Part shown: positions 1 through 7,410 of the stretch, one piece after another
How positions within the stretch are numbered: the first letter of the stretch is position 1
Layout: each line of letters starts with the position of its first letter
Assembly (NCBI GenBank): GCA_030706665.1
Contig: JAUZOB010000150.1
Coordinates: 1 to 8,007 of the forward strand
DNA length: 8,007 nucleotides
Source of the DNA: Bacteroidota bacterium
GTDB taxonomy: Bacteria; Bacteroidota; Bacteroidia; Bacteroidales; Prolixibacteraceae
Direction of reading: 5' to 3'
The notes under the pieces: generated by a model
Database searches by the model: none
Told to the model about the DNA's origin: nothing
The model's input: the letters and a program-made list of their open reading frames with translations, nothing else
Program-made: the position numbers and the translations under genes

Positions 1-1
1 C

Positions 2-1816
2 AATTCTCTTGTGGCAACCGATAAATATGTCTTTATCAGCAATGGGAACAATGATAATATTACGGTTTTGAATGCCCGGAGCAACAGGATAATTAAGCAC
101 ATCGCCTTAAGCCCCGATGCCAATTTGAGAAAACTCAGAGGGATAATCCCCTTTGGGTTGGCCGTTTCACCTGATGGGAACAGACTGTATGTAGCTGAAG
201 CGGGACTGAATGCAGTCGCAGTCATTGATATTCCACGACTTGATGTAATCGGTCATATTCCGACAGGTTGGTTTCCCGCCAAACTGAAAGTCACTCCTGA
301 CGGCAGGAAGCTTATAGTCGCAAATGCCAAAGGGTATGGTAGCGGTCCCAACGGAGGACGGACCTTCCAAATTGGACCGGAAGGAAGTTATATCGGAGGT
401 CTCATGAAAGGAACCGTCTCAATATTCGATATTCCATCAGACCAGGAACTCGTTTCAACGACACAGAAAGTAATGGAGAATAACTTTACCATTGATGATC
501 CCGGATCTTCTAAATTTTCATGGAGAAAAGAGAATCCCATTCCGCTTTACCCGGGAGTAAAAGAATCCCCCATTAAACACATCGTTTTCATCTCAAAAGA
601 GAACCGCACATATGATGAGATCTTTGGTCAGCTTTCAAATGCAACGGGTGATTCTACCATTGCACGATACGGAGAAAATATTTCTTTCTCAAATAACAAC
701 AAGACCATGAAGGTTGAGAACGCGACCATCATGCCCAATCATTTAAAACTCGCCCGCGACTTCTCTTTCGCTGATAACTTCTATGTCGATTCTGATGTCT
801 CTGCCGATGGACACCGCTGGTTAACCAATACTTATCCGAATGAGTGGGTTGAATCGACCACGCCTGCAAATTATGGAGGAAATCGCAGCTACCGTGAAGG
901 ATCCAAAGCTCCGGGCAATTTAGGAATTAATGGAGCTGCAGGAGCCATATACCCGGAAGATTATAATGAATCCGGATCAATGTGGGACCATCTGGGCCGG
1001 AATAATATATCCTTTTTCAATTTTGGATTTGGGATCATGTTCGAACCCGGAGATTATAATAAAGAATATAAAAACATCGGAATCAAACAAATAGCAAACT
1101 TCCCTCTTTCTGCTCCACTGTTTGACAGAACTTCCCGGACGTATCCGACTTTCAATATGGGCATCCCTGATCAATACCGGATTAAGATGTTTATAAAGGA
1201 GTTCAATGAAAAATGGGGAGGAGAAAAGGACACCATGCCTCAGATGCTTACCGTGATCATTCCCAACGATCACGGAGCCGGCGAAACCGTTGAAAACGGA
1301 TACCCCTACAGAGAGAGCTATATGGCCGATAACGACCTGGCTGTAGGTCGAATGGTAGAATTCCTTTCGCATACTAAATATTGGAAGAATATGGCTATTG
1401 TCATTACAGAAGACGATGCGCAGGGCGGGGTAGACCATGTAGATGCCCACCGAAGCGCATTACTGGTCATTTCTCCTTATTCCAAACGGAATCATGCCAG
1501 TCATACTCATTATAGCTTCGGGAGTATATTTAAAACCTACTGGAACATCTTAGGCATTCCTTACCTGAATCAATATGATGCAGGAGCAACTGATCTGGCA
1601 GAAATGTTTAATGACAAACCGGACTATTCCCCCTATATAGCTCTTCCGGTTGATTCAAAAATATTTGATCCTCAAAAAGCATTGGATCCGATGAATGAAA
1701 AATTTAACTGGGACCGGGTTAAGCACTCTCCTGAAATTGACAATGTTAACGATATGATCCGGGAGAGTAAAGAACAAGACCGATACAGATTGGAAGACCG
1801 TGAACGAAAGAAATAA
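2..1816 (+). CDS. YncE-type beta-propeller / alkaline phosphatase-like phosphoesterase fusion, 5' partial
   Basis: This is the C-terminal 605 codons of a bifunctional protein. The frame is open to the left edge, so the GTG at 11 is probably not the start and the N-terminus, with any signal peptide, is missing. Residues are numbered from that GTG. Residues 5-105 carry YVTN/YncE-like propeller blades (PFGLAVSPDGNRLYVAEAG, then a second VTPDGRKLIVANA blade). Residues 187-540 resemble the phosphoesterase family PF04185 (phospholipase C/AcpA type): KENRTYDEIFG at 196-206 holds the Glu-Asn pair expected to bind metal, DVSADGHRW is at 262-270, PNDHGAG at 418-424, and TEDDAQGGVDHVDAHR at 467-481 matches the second metal-binding segment. 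Such fusions usually run to about 800-900 residues and are probably exported; the substrate is unknown. The charged tail ends at TAA 1814-1816, directly at a terminator. The family call is strong; hydrolytic activity is inferred. Confidence 0.88.
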   Translation, partial: NSLVATDKYVFISNGNNDNITVLNARSNRIIKHIALSPDANLRKLRGIIPFGLAVSPDGNRLYVAEAGLNAVAVIDIPRLDVIGHIPTGWFPAKLKVTPDGRKLIVANAKGYGSGPNGGRTFQIGPEGSYIGGLMKGTVSIFDIPSDQELVSTTQKVMENNFTIDDPGSSKFSWRKENPIPLYPGVKESPIKHIVFISKENRTYDEIFGQLSNATGDSTIARYGENISFSNNNKTMKVENATIMPNHLKLARDFSFADNFYVDSDVSADGHRWLTNTYPNEWVESTTPANYGGNRSYREGSKAPGNLGINGAAGAIYPEDYNESGSMWDHLGRNNISFFNFGFGIMFEPGDYNKEYKNIGIKQIANFPLSAPLFDRTSRTYPTFNMGIPDQYRIKMFIKEFNEKWGGEKDTMPQMLTVIIPNDHGAGETVENGYPYRESYMADNDLAVGRMVEFLSHTKYWKNMAIVITEDDAQGGVDHVDAHRSALLVISPYSKRNHASHTHYSFGSIFKTYWNILGIPYLNQYDAGATDLAEMFNDKPDYSPYIALPVDSKIFDPQKALDPMNEKFNWDRVKHSPEIDNVNDMIRESKEQDRYRLEDRERKK

Positions 1817-1855
1817 AAAAGAGCGGCATCCTTAGATGAGGATGCCGCTCTTTTT
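1815..1855. terminator. Bidirectional intrinsic terminator between convergent genes
   Basis: An 11-bp perfect GC-rich stem, GAGCGGCATCC (1821-1831) with GGATGCCGCTC (1840-1850), encloses an 8-nt loop. It is flanked by an A run (1815-1820) and a T run (1851-1855), so a U-tract follows the stem on both strands. It overlaps the stop codon of the phosphoesterase gene and lies 24 bases past the stop of the convergent TetR gene, so it should stop both transcripts. Confidence 0.93.
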
Positions 1856-1879
1856 ATACTGATTCTTTTTCTTTGCAAC

Positions 1880-2488
1880 TTAGTCACGTTTCATGATCCC
1901 ATAGAAAAGGATGCGGAGAATGTTATCCACCCTCTTTTCAAGCTCCTCGGTACTTGGGCTTCCGGTTGAGATAGGGAATTCAAGACCTTTGATCACTGTC
2001 GTTATTCCCAATGCAGTAAGATTAAAATCATCGATTTTGAATTTATTGCGACGGACTCCTTCAATGAGAATTCGTTTGATCAAACGAATTTCATTTTGCT
2101 CATATTGGTCTTTAATCTTATCAATGAATTCAATCGTGGTAAGATCATTTTCAAGCACATGATATAAATTCGCCAACTGTCGGAAAGTAACAACTTTGGT
2201 TAAGATATATTCACGAAATTTTTCTTCGGGAGTCGTGTCTTTAAAAACAACCTTCTCAAGTTCCTGTTTAAGGATCTCAACTTCTTTCATGATAACAGCC
2301 TGGAATAAATCTTCCTTACTGCTGAAATAATAGTAAAGAGAGCTTTTCCCTTTTCTTACGGCATTCGCGATATCATCGAGAGTCGTTTTCTTATATCCAT
2401 ATTTGCTGAAGATCTCCTGAGCAATGTTTAAGATATTCTCGCGATTAAGATCTCTCTTTGTTGATCCATTTTCGTTATTTACACTCAT
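1880..2488 (-). CDS. TetR/AcrR-family transcriptional regulator
   Basis: A 202-residue DNA-binding repressor-type protein. The N-terminal TetR_N helix-turn-helix covers about residues 15-62; its recognition segment reads TTLDDIANAVRKGKSSLYYYF, with the typical YYYFSSKEDLF ending. The remaining helical part (about 80-200) would bind the ligand and dimerise; its sequence does not reveal the ligand. The frame stays open upstream to an ATG at 2560, but I chose the ATG at 2488: this gives normal spacing before the HTH, avoids overlap with rnr, and puts the start just downstream of a perfect TAnnTTTG promoter. The extra 24 residues of the longer form look like translated leader. There is no Shine-Dalgarno sequence. 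The gene lies 58 bases behind rnr on the same strand, and no efflux or enzyme gene stands next to it, so its target cannot be read from context; autoregulation is possible. Confidence 0.9.
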   Translation of the reverse strand: MSVNNENGSTKRDLNRENILNIAQEIFSKYGYKKTTLDDIANAVRKGKSSLYYYFSSKEDLFQAVIMKEVEILKQELEKVVFKDTTPEEKFREYILTKVVTFRQLANLYHVLENDLTTIEFIDKIKDQYEQNEIRLIKRILIEGVRRNKFKIDDFNLTALGITTVIKGLEFPISTGSPSTEELEKRVDNILRILFYGIMKRD

Positions 2489-2508
2489 GGTGACAAGATT
2501 TGGATTTG

Positions 2509-2540
2509 CAAATATAAAAAAATATTGTCCGTTTTGGCAA
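2509..2540 (-). promoter_or_regulatory. Bacteroidetes-type promoter for the TetR gene
   Basis: On the minus strand TATATTTG (2516-2509) matches the -7 consensus TAnnTTTG exactly. A TTG at 2540-2538 lies 21 bases upstream, an acceptable distance for the -33 element. Transcription would start near 2503, giving a leader of about 15 nt before the ATG at 2488. The element sits between the rnr stop and the TetR start, so TetR can be expressed without rnr. Confidence 0.6.
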
Positions 2541-2546
2541 CTGATG

Positions 2547-4694
2547 CTATTGCAGCTCAATAAGTTTGAAATCCAGTTGCTTCTTAAGCAAATTAGCTCT
2601 TATGATTTCGACCTTTATTTCGTCTCCCAGTTGATATTTCTTCCCGGTATGCCGTCCAATGATGCAATAGTTCTTTTCATCAAAAATATAAAAGTCATCA
2701 TCCAGATCGCGCAACGGAACCATTCCTTCGCATTTGTTTTCGACAATCTCAACGTAGATTCCCCACTCAGTGACCCCTGAGATAACTCCATCATAGACCT
2801 GTCCGATTCTCTCGCTCATAAACTCAACCTGCTTGTATTTTACAGATGAACGTTCCGCATTAGAAGCCCGGGTTTCCATATCCGAAGAATGCTTGCACAA
2901 ATCCTCATATTTTTTAGCATCAGCTGATTTACCTCCCTCAAGATATCTTTCAAGTAGGCGGTGGACCATCATATCAGGATATCGACGAATTGGCGAAGTA
3001 AAATGAGTGTAGTATTCAAAAGACAGTCCGTAATGACCAATATTCCGGGTGGAATATTCAGCCTTTGCCATCGTCCGGATTGCTAAGGACTCAATAACAT
3101 TTTGTTCTTTCCGTCCGGTTACATTCTCCAAAAGACGGTTCATGGAATTGGCAATCGTCTTGGTGTTCGCCAATTGAAGGCCATATCCGAATTTACTGAT
3201 AAAGCTATTAAATGTCTGAAGCTTATCAGGATCAGGCTTATCATGGATTCGATAGACAAAAGTCTTGGCATTCTTGCGCTCACCGGTCTTTCCGACAATT
3301 TCTGCCACCCTCCGATTTGCAAGTAACATGAATTCTTCAATTAAGAAATTGGCTTCCTTCGATATTTTAAAATAAACGCCAAGAGGTTTGCCTTTTTCAT
3401 CCAGATTGAATTTAACCTCTGCGCGGTCGAATGCAATGGATCCTCTTTCAAAGCGACGTTTACGAATTCGCTCCGAAAGTTTATGAAGCATAAGGACTTC
3501 TTCTGCCAGATCACCTTCTCCGGTCTCAATAATACTTTGTGCTTCTTCGTAAGAGAATCTCTTGTCGGAGTGAATGACAGTCTTTCCGAACCATTCATCA
3601 ACAACTTTAGCATCATGAGTTAATTCGAATACCGCAGAGAAGCAGAGTTTATCTTCATCAGGGCGCAAAGAACATACGCCATTGGATAAGCGCTCCGGTA
3701 ACATCGGGACAACACGATCGACCAAATAGACAGAAGTTCCGCGTTCTACAGCTTCCTTTTCAAGGATGCTCCCCGGACGGACATAGTGCGTAACATCCGC
3801 AATATGTACCCCAACTTCCCAATTGCCGTTTTCAAGCTTTTGAATAGAGAGGGCATCATCGAAGTCTTTTGCATCCGCAGGGTCAATCGTAAGAGTCGTT
3901 ACATTTCTGAAATCCCTTCTGCGTTCAATTTCTTTCTGTGGAATCTCAAGAGGAATCTGTTCTGCTTCCTCCAATACCTCTTCCGGGAAACGGTACGGAA
4001 GATCGAATTCAGCCAGGATGGCATGCATCTCGGTCTCATTTTCTCCCGGGTTCCCCAATATCTCTATGATCTCGCCAAATGGATTCCGGGCCCGTTCAGG
4101 CCATTCGGTGATACAAGCAATCGCCTTCTGACCGTCCTTTGCTCCTTTCAGTTTTCCTTTTGCAATAAAGATATCGAAATTCAGCTTCCCCGAAGGAACA
4201 AGGAATGCATAATTTCGGGACATCTGGATTGTCCCGACAAAATTAGTTTTGGCTCGTTGTATAACCTCAACGACTTCTCCTTCCAGTTCTTTTTTCTTAT
4301 GTCGTGCATATAATGAAACCCGAACATGATCTCCGTCCATTGCATGCATTAGATTCGCCTGAGCAATAAAAACCTGTTCTTCTAATTCTTCGGAATTGAG
4401 ATATCCAAATCCCTGAGGGTCTAGTTCAATCACACCGGTTACTTCACCGGCTCTTGATTTTAACTTAAATTTCCCCCGTTCAAATTCATCCAGAAGATTA
4501 GATTCTTTAAGCTCGTCTAACGCTACAGTAATTAATGCCTTATTCTCATTGTCTTTAATTTCTAATACTGTAGCGATCTGCCGATAATTGAAACTTTTTT
4601 GGGGATTGTCATGGAAAAGACCCATAATAAGGGTCTTGAATGCTTTCTTGTTAAACGTTTCCCCTTTTTTCTTTTTCTTTCTAAATTTATTCAT
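2547..4694 (-). CDS. rnr: Ribonuclease R (3'-5' exoribonuclease)
   Basis: A 715-residue processive 3'-5' exoribonuclease of the RNase II/RNB family, which degrades structured RNA in the cytoplasm and takes part in RNA quality control. Domains in order: a lysine-rich N-terminus (residues 2-20), a winged-helix segment (about 20-80), two cold-shock/OB domains (about 84-140 and 150-225), the RNB catalytic domain (about 257-582), and a C-terminal S1 domain (about 628-713). The catalytic motif TIDPADAKDFDDA supplies the metal-binding aspartates D271, D277, D279 and D280, in the positions found in E. coli RNase R. HFTSPIRRYPDMMVHRL at 564-580 is the other RNB signature. E. coli RNase R is about 813 residues with a basic C-terminal tail; here the basic stretch is N-terminal and the protein stops soon after S1. 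The ATG at 4694 starts the first complete domain and has stem-loops upstream. The catalytic site appears intact. Confidence 0.97.
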   Translation of the reverse strand: MNKFRKKKKKGETFNKKAFKTLIMGLFHDNPQKSFNYRQIATVLEIKDNENKALITVALDELKESNLLDEFERGKFKLKSRAGEVTGVIELDPQGFGYLNSEELEEQVFIAQANLMHAMDGDHVRVSLYARHKKKELEGEVVEVIQRAKTNFVGTIQMSRNYAFLVPSGKLNFDIFIAKGKLKGAKDGQKAIACITEWPERARNPFGEIIEILGNPGENETEMHAILAEFDLPYRFPEEVLEEAEQIPLEIPQKEIERRRDFRNVTTLTIDPADAKDFDDALSIQKLENGNWEVGVHIADVTHYVRPGSILEKEAVERGTSVYLVDRVVPMLPERLSNGVCSLRPDEDKLCFSAVFELTHDAKVVDEWFGKTVIHSDKRFSYEEAQSIIETGEGDLAEEVLMLHKLSERIRKRRFERGSIAFDRAEVKFNLDEKGKPLGVYFKISKEANFLIEEFMLLANRRVAEIVGKTGERKNAKTFVYRIHDKPDPDKLQTFNSFISKFGYGLQLANTKTIANSMNRLLENVTGRKEQNVIESLAIRTMAKAEYSTRNIGHYGLSFEYYTHFTSPIRRYPDMMVHRLLERYLEGGKSADAKKYEDLCKHSSDMETRASNAERSSVKYKQVEFMSERIGQVYDGVISGVTEWGIYVEIVENKCEGMVPLRDLDDDFYIFDEKNYCIIGRHTGKKYQLGDEIKVEIIRANLLKKQLDFKLIELQ

Positions 4695-4707
4695 AATCTA
4701 TCTATAT

Positions 4708-4763
4708 ACTTCTCAAAGAAGTTAAAGCAAAAGGCACTTATAAACGATGTAAGTCCTTTGCTT
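4708..4763 (-). promoter_or_regulatory. Tandem stem-loops in the probable rnr leader
   Basis: Two inverted repeats lie just upstream of the rnr start. The nearer is a perfect 6-bp stem with a 3-nt loop (ACTTCT 4708-4713, AGAAGT 4717-4722) that ends 13 bases before the ATG. The farther is longer but has small bulges: AAGCAAAAGGCACTTA (4725-4740) against TAAGTCCTTTGCTT (4750-4763). If transcription starts above 4763, both fold in the mRNA leader and could affect stability or translation. On the plus strand the longer hairpin is followed by AATTTTT and could act as a terminator, but no plus-strand gene precedes it. Confidence 0.4.
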
Positions 4764-5202
4764 AATTTTTCTAATTAGGAAATTTAGCAAAATATTTGGA
4801 ATTAACCACCGAATCCGGATTTCTTTTCTATATGCTTCGTAGAGATCGTTCAAATTTTCTATTTCAGAAGGTCCTTCTTCGGGTTAGAGATTAAACGATT
4901 TATTGAACTGATTCATGCACACAATCCCCAGACAATCCGCAACTCTAATCATGAAAATTGAGAAGAGGGCAACCTGTTTGACGGGATAAAATGACAGATG
5001 AATGATCGAGTCGCTTGTGAATTCTAATGAAGGAGAATGATATTTCATGAAATAGAATTGTCACCCCTGAATTTAAAGAAAGCCCCTTTCAGGATTACCG
5101 GGAACGATTCCTTTTAAAGGAGTTTCCTCTGCCATAATCACCTCTTCGATTTGATAAAAATGGAAATTAATCTTAAACAGTCCTTTATAATTCACTCCGT
5201 GC

Positions 5203-5232
5203 TTTCGTTAAGACCAAAAAATGATAATTTTG
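5203..5232 (+). promoter_or_regulatory. Bacteroidetes-type promoter for the coiled-coil protein gene
   Basis: TAATTTTG at 5225-5232 matches TAnnTTTG exactly. TTTC at 5203-5206, 18 bases upstream, is one base off the TTTG of the -33 element. The start of transcription would fall near 5239, leaving a short leader of about 25 nt before the ATG at 5265. Confidence 0.55.
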
Positions 5233-5264
5233 TATCCTGATAAACCATTCAAATTATTGGGAAA

Positions 5265-6161
5265 ATGGATAGTAATACTTATTTAAACGACCCTGCCAGG
5301 AATAGAAAGAACAATCTTGCAGTTATAATACTGTCTGTATTGTTGGTAATTGTTGTTGTACTGTACTTCATGCAGAGGAACGAACATTCCGTACTTGTAA
5401 AACAAATGAACACAGACAAGGATTCATTGCAAACCGAACTGACCAATATGGTTTCGGGCTATGATTCTTTGAAGACGAATAATGACACAATCAACAGGAA
5501 CCTGCAGACTGCCCAAACAAGGGTTGTCGGTTTGCTGAATGAGATCCAGCATGTAAAAAGTGCCAGTTATGCTCAGCTCTCGCGTTACCGTTCAGAAGTA
5601 AATACGCTTCGGAAGATCATGCGTAATTACGTTGTACAGATTGACTCCCTGAATCGTCGGAATCAGATTCTGATGGCTGAGAACAAACAGGTAAAGACTG
5701 AAAATGTATCGATCCGGAGTCAGAAAGAGCAAGTGGAAAGTCAGAAGAGTGAGCTGGAAAAGAAAGTAGCTCAGGCCTCAGTGCTTGATGCAAATAATCT
5801 GGTTGCGGAAGCGATAAACAGCCACAACAAAGTAGTAAACAGAGTTCGGAAAGCTGAAAAGTTTCGTGTTAACCTGAATCTGAGTAAAAACGTTACAGCT
5901 CATCGGGGACCGAAAGATATCTATGTCCGAATTACTCGTCCCGATCAAAAACTATTAGTTAAGTCTCCCGGAAATCTCTTTAAATTTGAAGGTAGCAAGA
6001 TTCCATACTCTGCAGTTCGTCAGGTTGAATACGAAGGCAACGAACTTTCGGTCAGTATCTTCTTCGATCCTGCACAATCAGAATTAATTCCCGGGGTCTA
6101 TACGGTGGATGTATTTGCAGATGGAAGTAATATAGGCACAGCTCGTTTCGAGCTTAAATAA
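5265..6161 (+). CDS. Conserved membrane-anchored coiled-coil protein of unknown function
   Basis: A 298-residue protein I cannot assign to a named function. A short, basic N-terminus (KN at 15-17, arginines at 12 and 14) precedes one hydrophobic segment at about 18-36 (NLAVIILSVLLVIVVVLYFM), so it is probably a type II single-pass inner-membrane protein with the bulk in the periplasm. Residues about 40-175 are rich in Gln, Lys, Glu, Asn and Ser, with heptad-like spacing typical of a long coiled coil. Residues about 195-298 form a compact beta-strand pattern (DIYVRITRPDQKLLVKSPG, LSVSIFFDPAQSELIPG, VYTVDVFADGSNIGTARFEL) that suggests an Ig-like or beta-sandwich domain. There is no enzyme motif, lipobox or zinc site. 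The ATG at 5265 is the first in frame after a promoter. A role as a cell-envelope scaffold or spacer is inference; similar unnamed proteins occur in Bacteroidales as far as I recall. Confidence 0.8.
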   Translation: MDSNTYLNDPARNRKNNLAVIILSVLLVIVVVLYFMQRNEHSVLVKQMNTDKDSLQTELTNMVSGYDSLKTNNDTINRNLQTAQTRVVGLLNEIQHVKSASYAQLSRYRSEVNTLRKIMRNYVVQIDSLNRRNQILMAENKQVKTENVSIRSQKEQVESQKSELEKKVAQASVLDANNLVAEAINSHNKVVNRVRKAEKFRVNLNLSKNVTAHRGPKDIYVRITRPDQKLLVKSPGNLFKFEGSKIPYSAVRQVEYEGNELSVSIFFDPAQSELIPGVYTVDVFADGSNIGTARFELK

Positions 6162-6200
6162 TTCCGTTTCAGAATTGTCTTCCTTCGAGAGAAGCAATCA

Positions 6201-6247
6201 AAACTAATGCATCGGAAGTTAAAGTGTCAATTTTAACGATGCAGTTT
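6201..6247 (+). other. Bulged stem-loop in the 3' region of the coiled-coil gene
   Basis: AAACT-aat-GCATCG (6201-6214) pairs with CGATGCAGTTT (6237-6247) with a 3-nt bulge, and TTAAA/TTTAA can extend the stem inside. It lies 40 bases past the stop codon and about 95 bases before the main terminator. There is no U-tract after it, so it is more likely a 3'-UTR structure than a terminator, or it may be chance. Confidence 0.3.
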
Positions 6248-6340
6248 AATTCAACAATGAAATATATTTGGACCCTTATCACAATTAGTCAGAAAACTAA
6301 AAGGTGAATTGGTTAAAATACAGATACATCAGAAAAGACA

Positions 6341-6384
6341 TAAACGATAAAAGGCTGCTCAAAAGAGCAGCCTTTTATCGTTTA
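6341..6384. terminator. Bidirectional terminator with a perfect 20-bp stem
   Basis: Positions 6341-6360 and 6365-6384 are exact reverse complements around an AAAA loop (6361-6364). The core GGCTGCTC/GAGCAGCC is followed by TTTTATCGTTTATT on the plus strand; the symmetric arm gives the same T-rich run on the minus strand. It lies between the convergent coiled-coil gene (ends 6161) and aldo-keto reductase gene (ends 6416) and should terminate both. Confidence 0.92.
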
Positions 6385-6415
6385 TTCAGGTATTTAGATT
6401 ATTCTGCTTTTACCC

Positions 6416-7402
6416 TTAAGAAAGGATTGAATCAATTTTAGTTAATTCTTCTTCGGTAAATGAAGTATTATTCAAAGCAGCCAGGTTATCATCTAACTGA
6501 GCTACCGAACTTGCACCAACAATCACCGAAGTGATGCGATCATCATACAACTGCCATGCAAGTGCCATCTCTGCAAGTGTTTGTCCTCGTTGCTTTGCCA
6601 ATACATTGAGAGCCCGAACCTTTTCAATTACAGGTTGCACCTCTTCTACCTGAAGAAACCCGTAAGGATTGGCAGCTCTTGAGTGTTCCGGAATTCCATT
6701 TAGGTATTTATCCGTGAGTAACCCTTGTGCTAACGGGGAAAAAGCAACACATCCGACACCTTTTCTCTCATGCAGACCGAATAATTCATCTTCGGGATAA
6801 CGGACCAACATGGAGTATCTGACCTGATGAACCATGCAAGGAGTTCCCAATGCATGAAGAATATCAAACGCTTTTCTTGCAATATCTGCCGGATACTTAG
6901 AGATCCCGGCATAAAGAGCCTTCCCGGAACGGACAGCACGATCCAATGCCATCATTGTCTCTTCAAGGGGAGTATCAGGATCGTATCGATGCGAATAGAA
7001 AATATCTACATAGTCAAGGCCCATTCTTTTAAGGCTTTGATCCAGACTTGCCAGTAAAGACTTGCGCGATCCCCATTCGCCATAGGGACCGGGCCACATG
7101 GTGTGCCCTGCTTTTGTTGAAATAACCATCTCATCCCGATAAGGGCGAAAGTCATCTCTCATCATCTTTCCAAACATCTCTTCGGCAGAGCCCGGTGGCG
7201 GTCCATAATTATTAGCCAGATCAAAATGAGTCACCCCTTTATCAAAGGCTCTTCTAAGCATTGCTCTTCCATTTTCAAAAACATCAACACCTCCGAAGTT
7301 GTGCCACAAACCCAATGATATTGCTGGTAACATGAGCCCGCTCTTACCACAACGCCGATATTGCATTGAATCATACCTGTTTGTATTTGCCAAATATTCC
7401 AT
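6416..7402 (-). CDS. gpr: Aldo-keto reductase, L-glyceraldehyde 3-phosphate reductase-like (YghZ/Gpr type)
   Basis: A 328-residue cytoplasmic NADPH-dependent oxidoreductase with the (beta/alpha)8 aldo-keto reductase fold. The catalytic tetrad is visible: D61 and Y66 in HFDLANNYGPPPGSAEE, K97 in ISTKAG and H138 in FYSHR. The cofactor phosphate-binding region is SVIVGASSVAQLDDN at 292-306. Segments closely match what I recall of E. coli YghZ: MQYRRCGKSGLMLPAISLGLWHNFG near the N-terminus, MWPGPYG, SRKSLLASLDQSLKRMGLDYVDIFYSHR, and GVGCVAFSPLAQGLLTDKYLNGIP. E. coli YghZ is about 346 residues; this protein is shorter at the C-terminus. YghZ reduces L-glyceraldehyde 3-phosphate and methylglyoxal, so a detoxification role is likely here, but the natural substrate is inferred. 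The ATG at 7402 is supported by a strong ribosome binding site. The neighbour across the divergent region is a flavin reductase-like gene. Confidence 0.93.
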   Translation of the reverse strand: MEYLANTNRYDSMQYRRCGKSGLMLPAISLGLWHNFGGVDVFENGRAMLRRAFDKGVTHFDLANNYGPPPGSAEEMFGKMMRDDFRPYRDEMVISTKAGHTMWPGPYGEWGSRKSLLASLDQSLKRMGLDYVDIFYSHRYDPDTPLEETMMALDRAVRSGKALYAGISKYPADIARKAFDILHALGTPCMVHQVRYSMLVRYPEDELFGLHERKGVGCVAFSPLAQGLLTDKYLNGIPEHSRAANPYGFLQVEEVQPVIEKVRALNVLAKQRGQTLAEMALAWQLYDDRITSVIVGASSVAQLDDNLAALNNTSFTEEELTKIDSILS

Positions 7403-7410
7403 AAATGAAA

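Larger units (their letters stand above)
4695..5264. other. 570-base intergenic region without a convincing gene
   Basis: This divergent region lies between rnr (-) and the coiled-coil protein gene (+). It holds two stem-loops close to rnr, a promoter at the right end, and several short open frames. On the minus strand one frame is open for 44 codons (5207-5076, stop TAA 5075-5073). It contains an ATG at 5135 preceded by GAGGTGAT and would encode the 20 residues MAEETPLKGIVPGNPERGFL. A second minus-strand frame runs from ATG 5048 to TAA 4886-4884 (54 residues, with a hydrophobic middle). Neither shows a family I recognise. Two further inverted repeats occur: CCTGAA/TTCAGG arms at 5066-5071 and 5088-5093, and TCCTTT-T-AAAGGA at 5109-5121. 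I found no exact TAnnTTTG element for rnr. Confidence 0.5.

Noticed and set aside
977..1450. 157-codon minus-strand open frame inside the phosphoesterase gene
   Set aside because: It is antisense to clear domain-coding sequence, lacks a leader or promoter, and its translation has no family features.
2489..2560. 24-residue N-terminal extension of the TetR protein from the ATG at 2560
   Set aside because: It would overlap the end of rnr and include the promoter element; the extra residues are not TetR-like.
3786..4313. 175-codon plus-strand open frame inside rnr
   Set aside because: It is antisense to the conserved OB and RNB regions of RNase R; the open frame follows from the codon use of rnr.
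4792..4799. AATATTTG and its reverse-strand counterpart as promoter for rnr
   Set aside because: They match the consensus only partly on either strand and have no supporting -33 element.
4884..5048. 54-residue minus-strand frame as a confirmed small membrane protein
   Set aside because: Another minus-strand frame is also open for about 39 codons over part of the same stretch, there is no well-placed Shine-Dalgarno or TAnnTTTG element, and I recognise no family, so I keep it only as a possibility.
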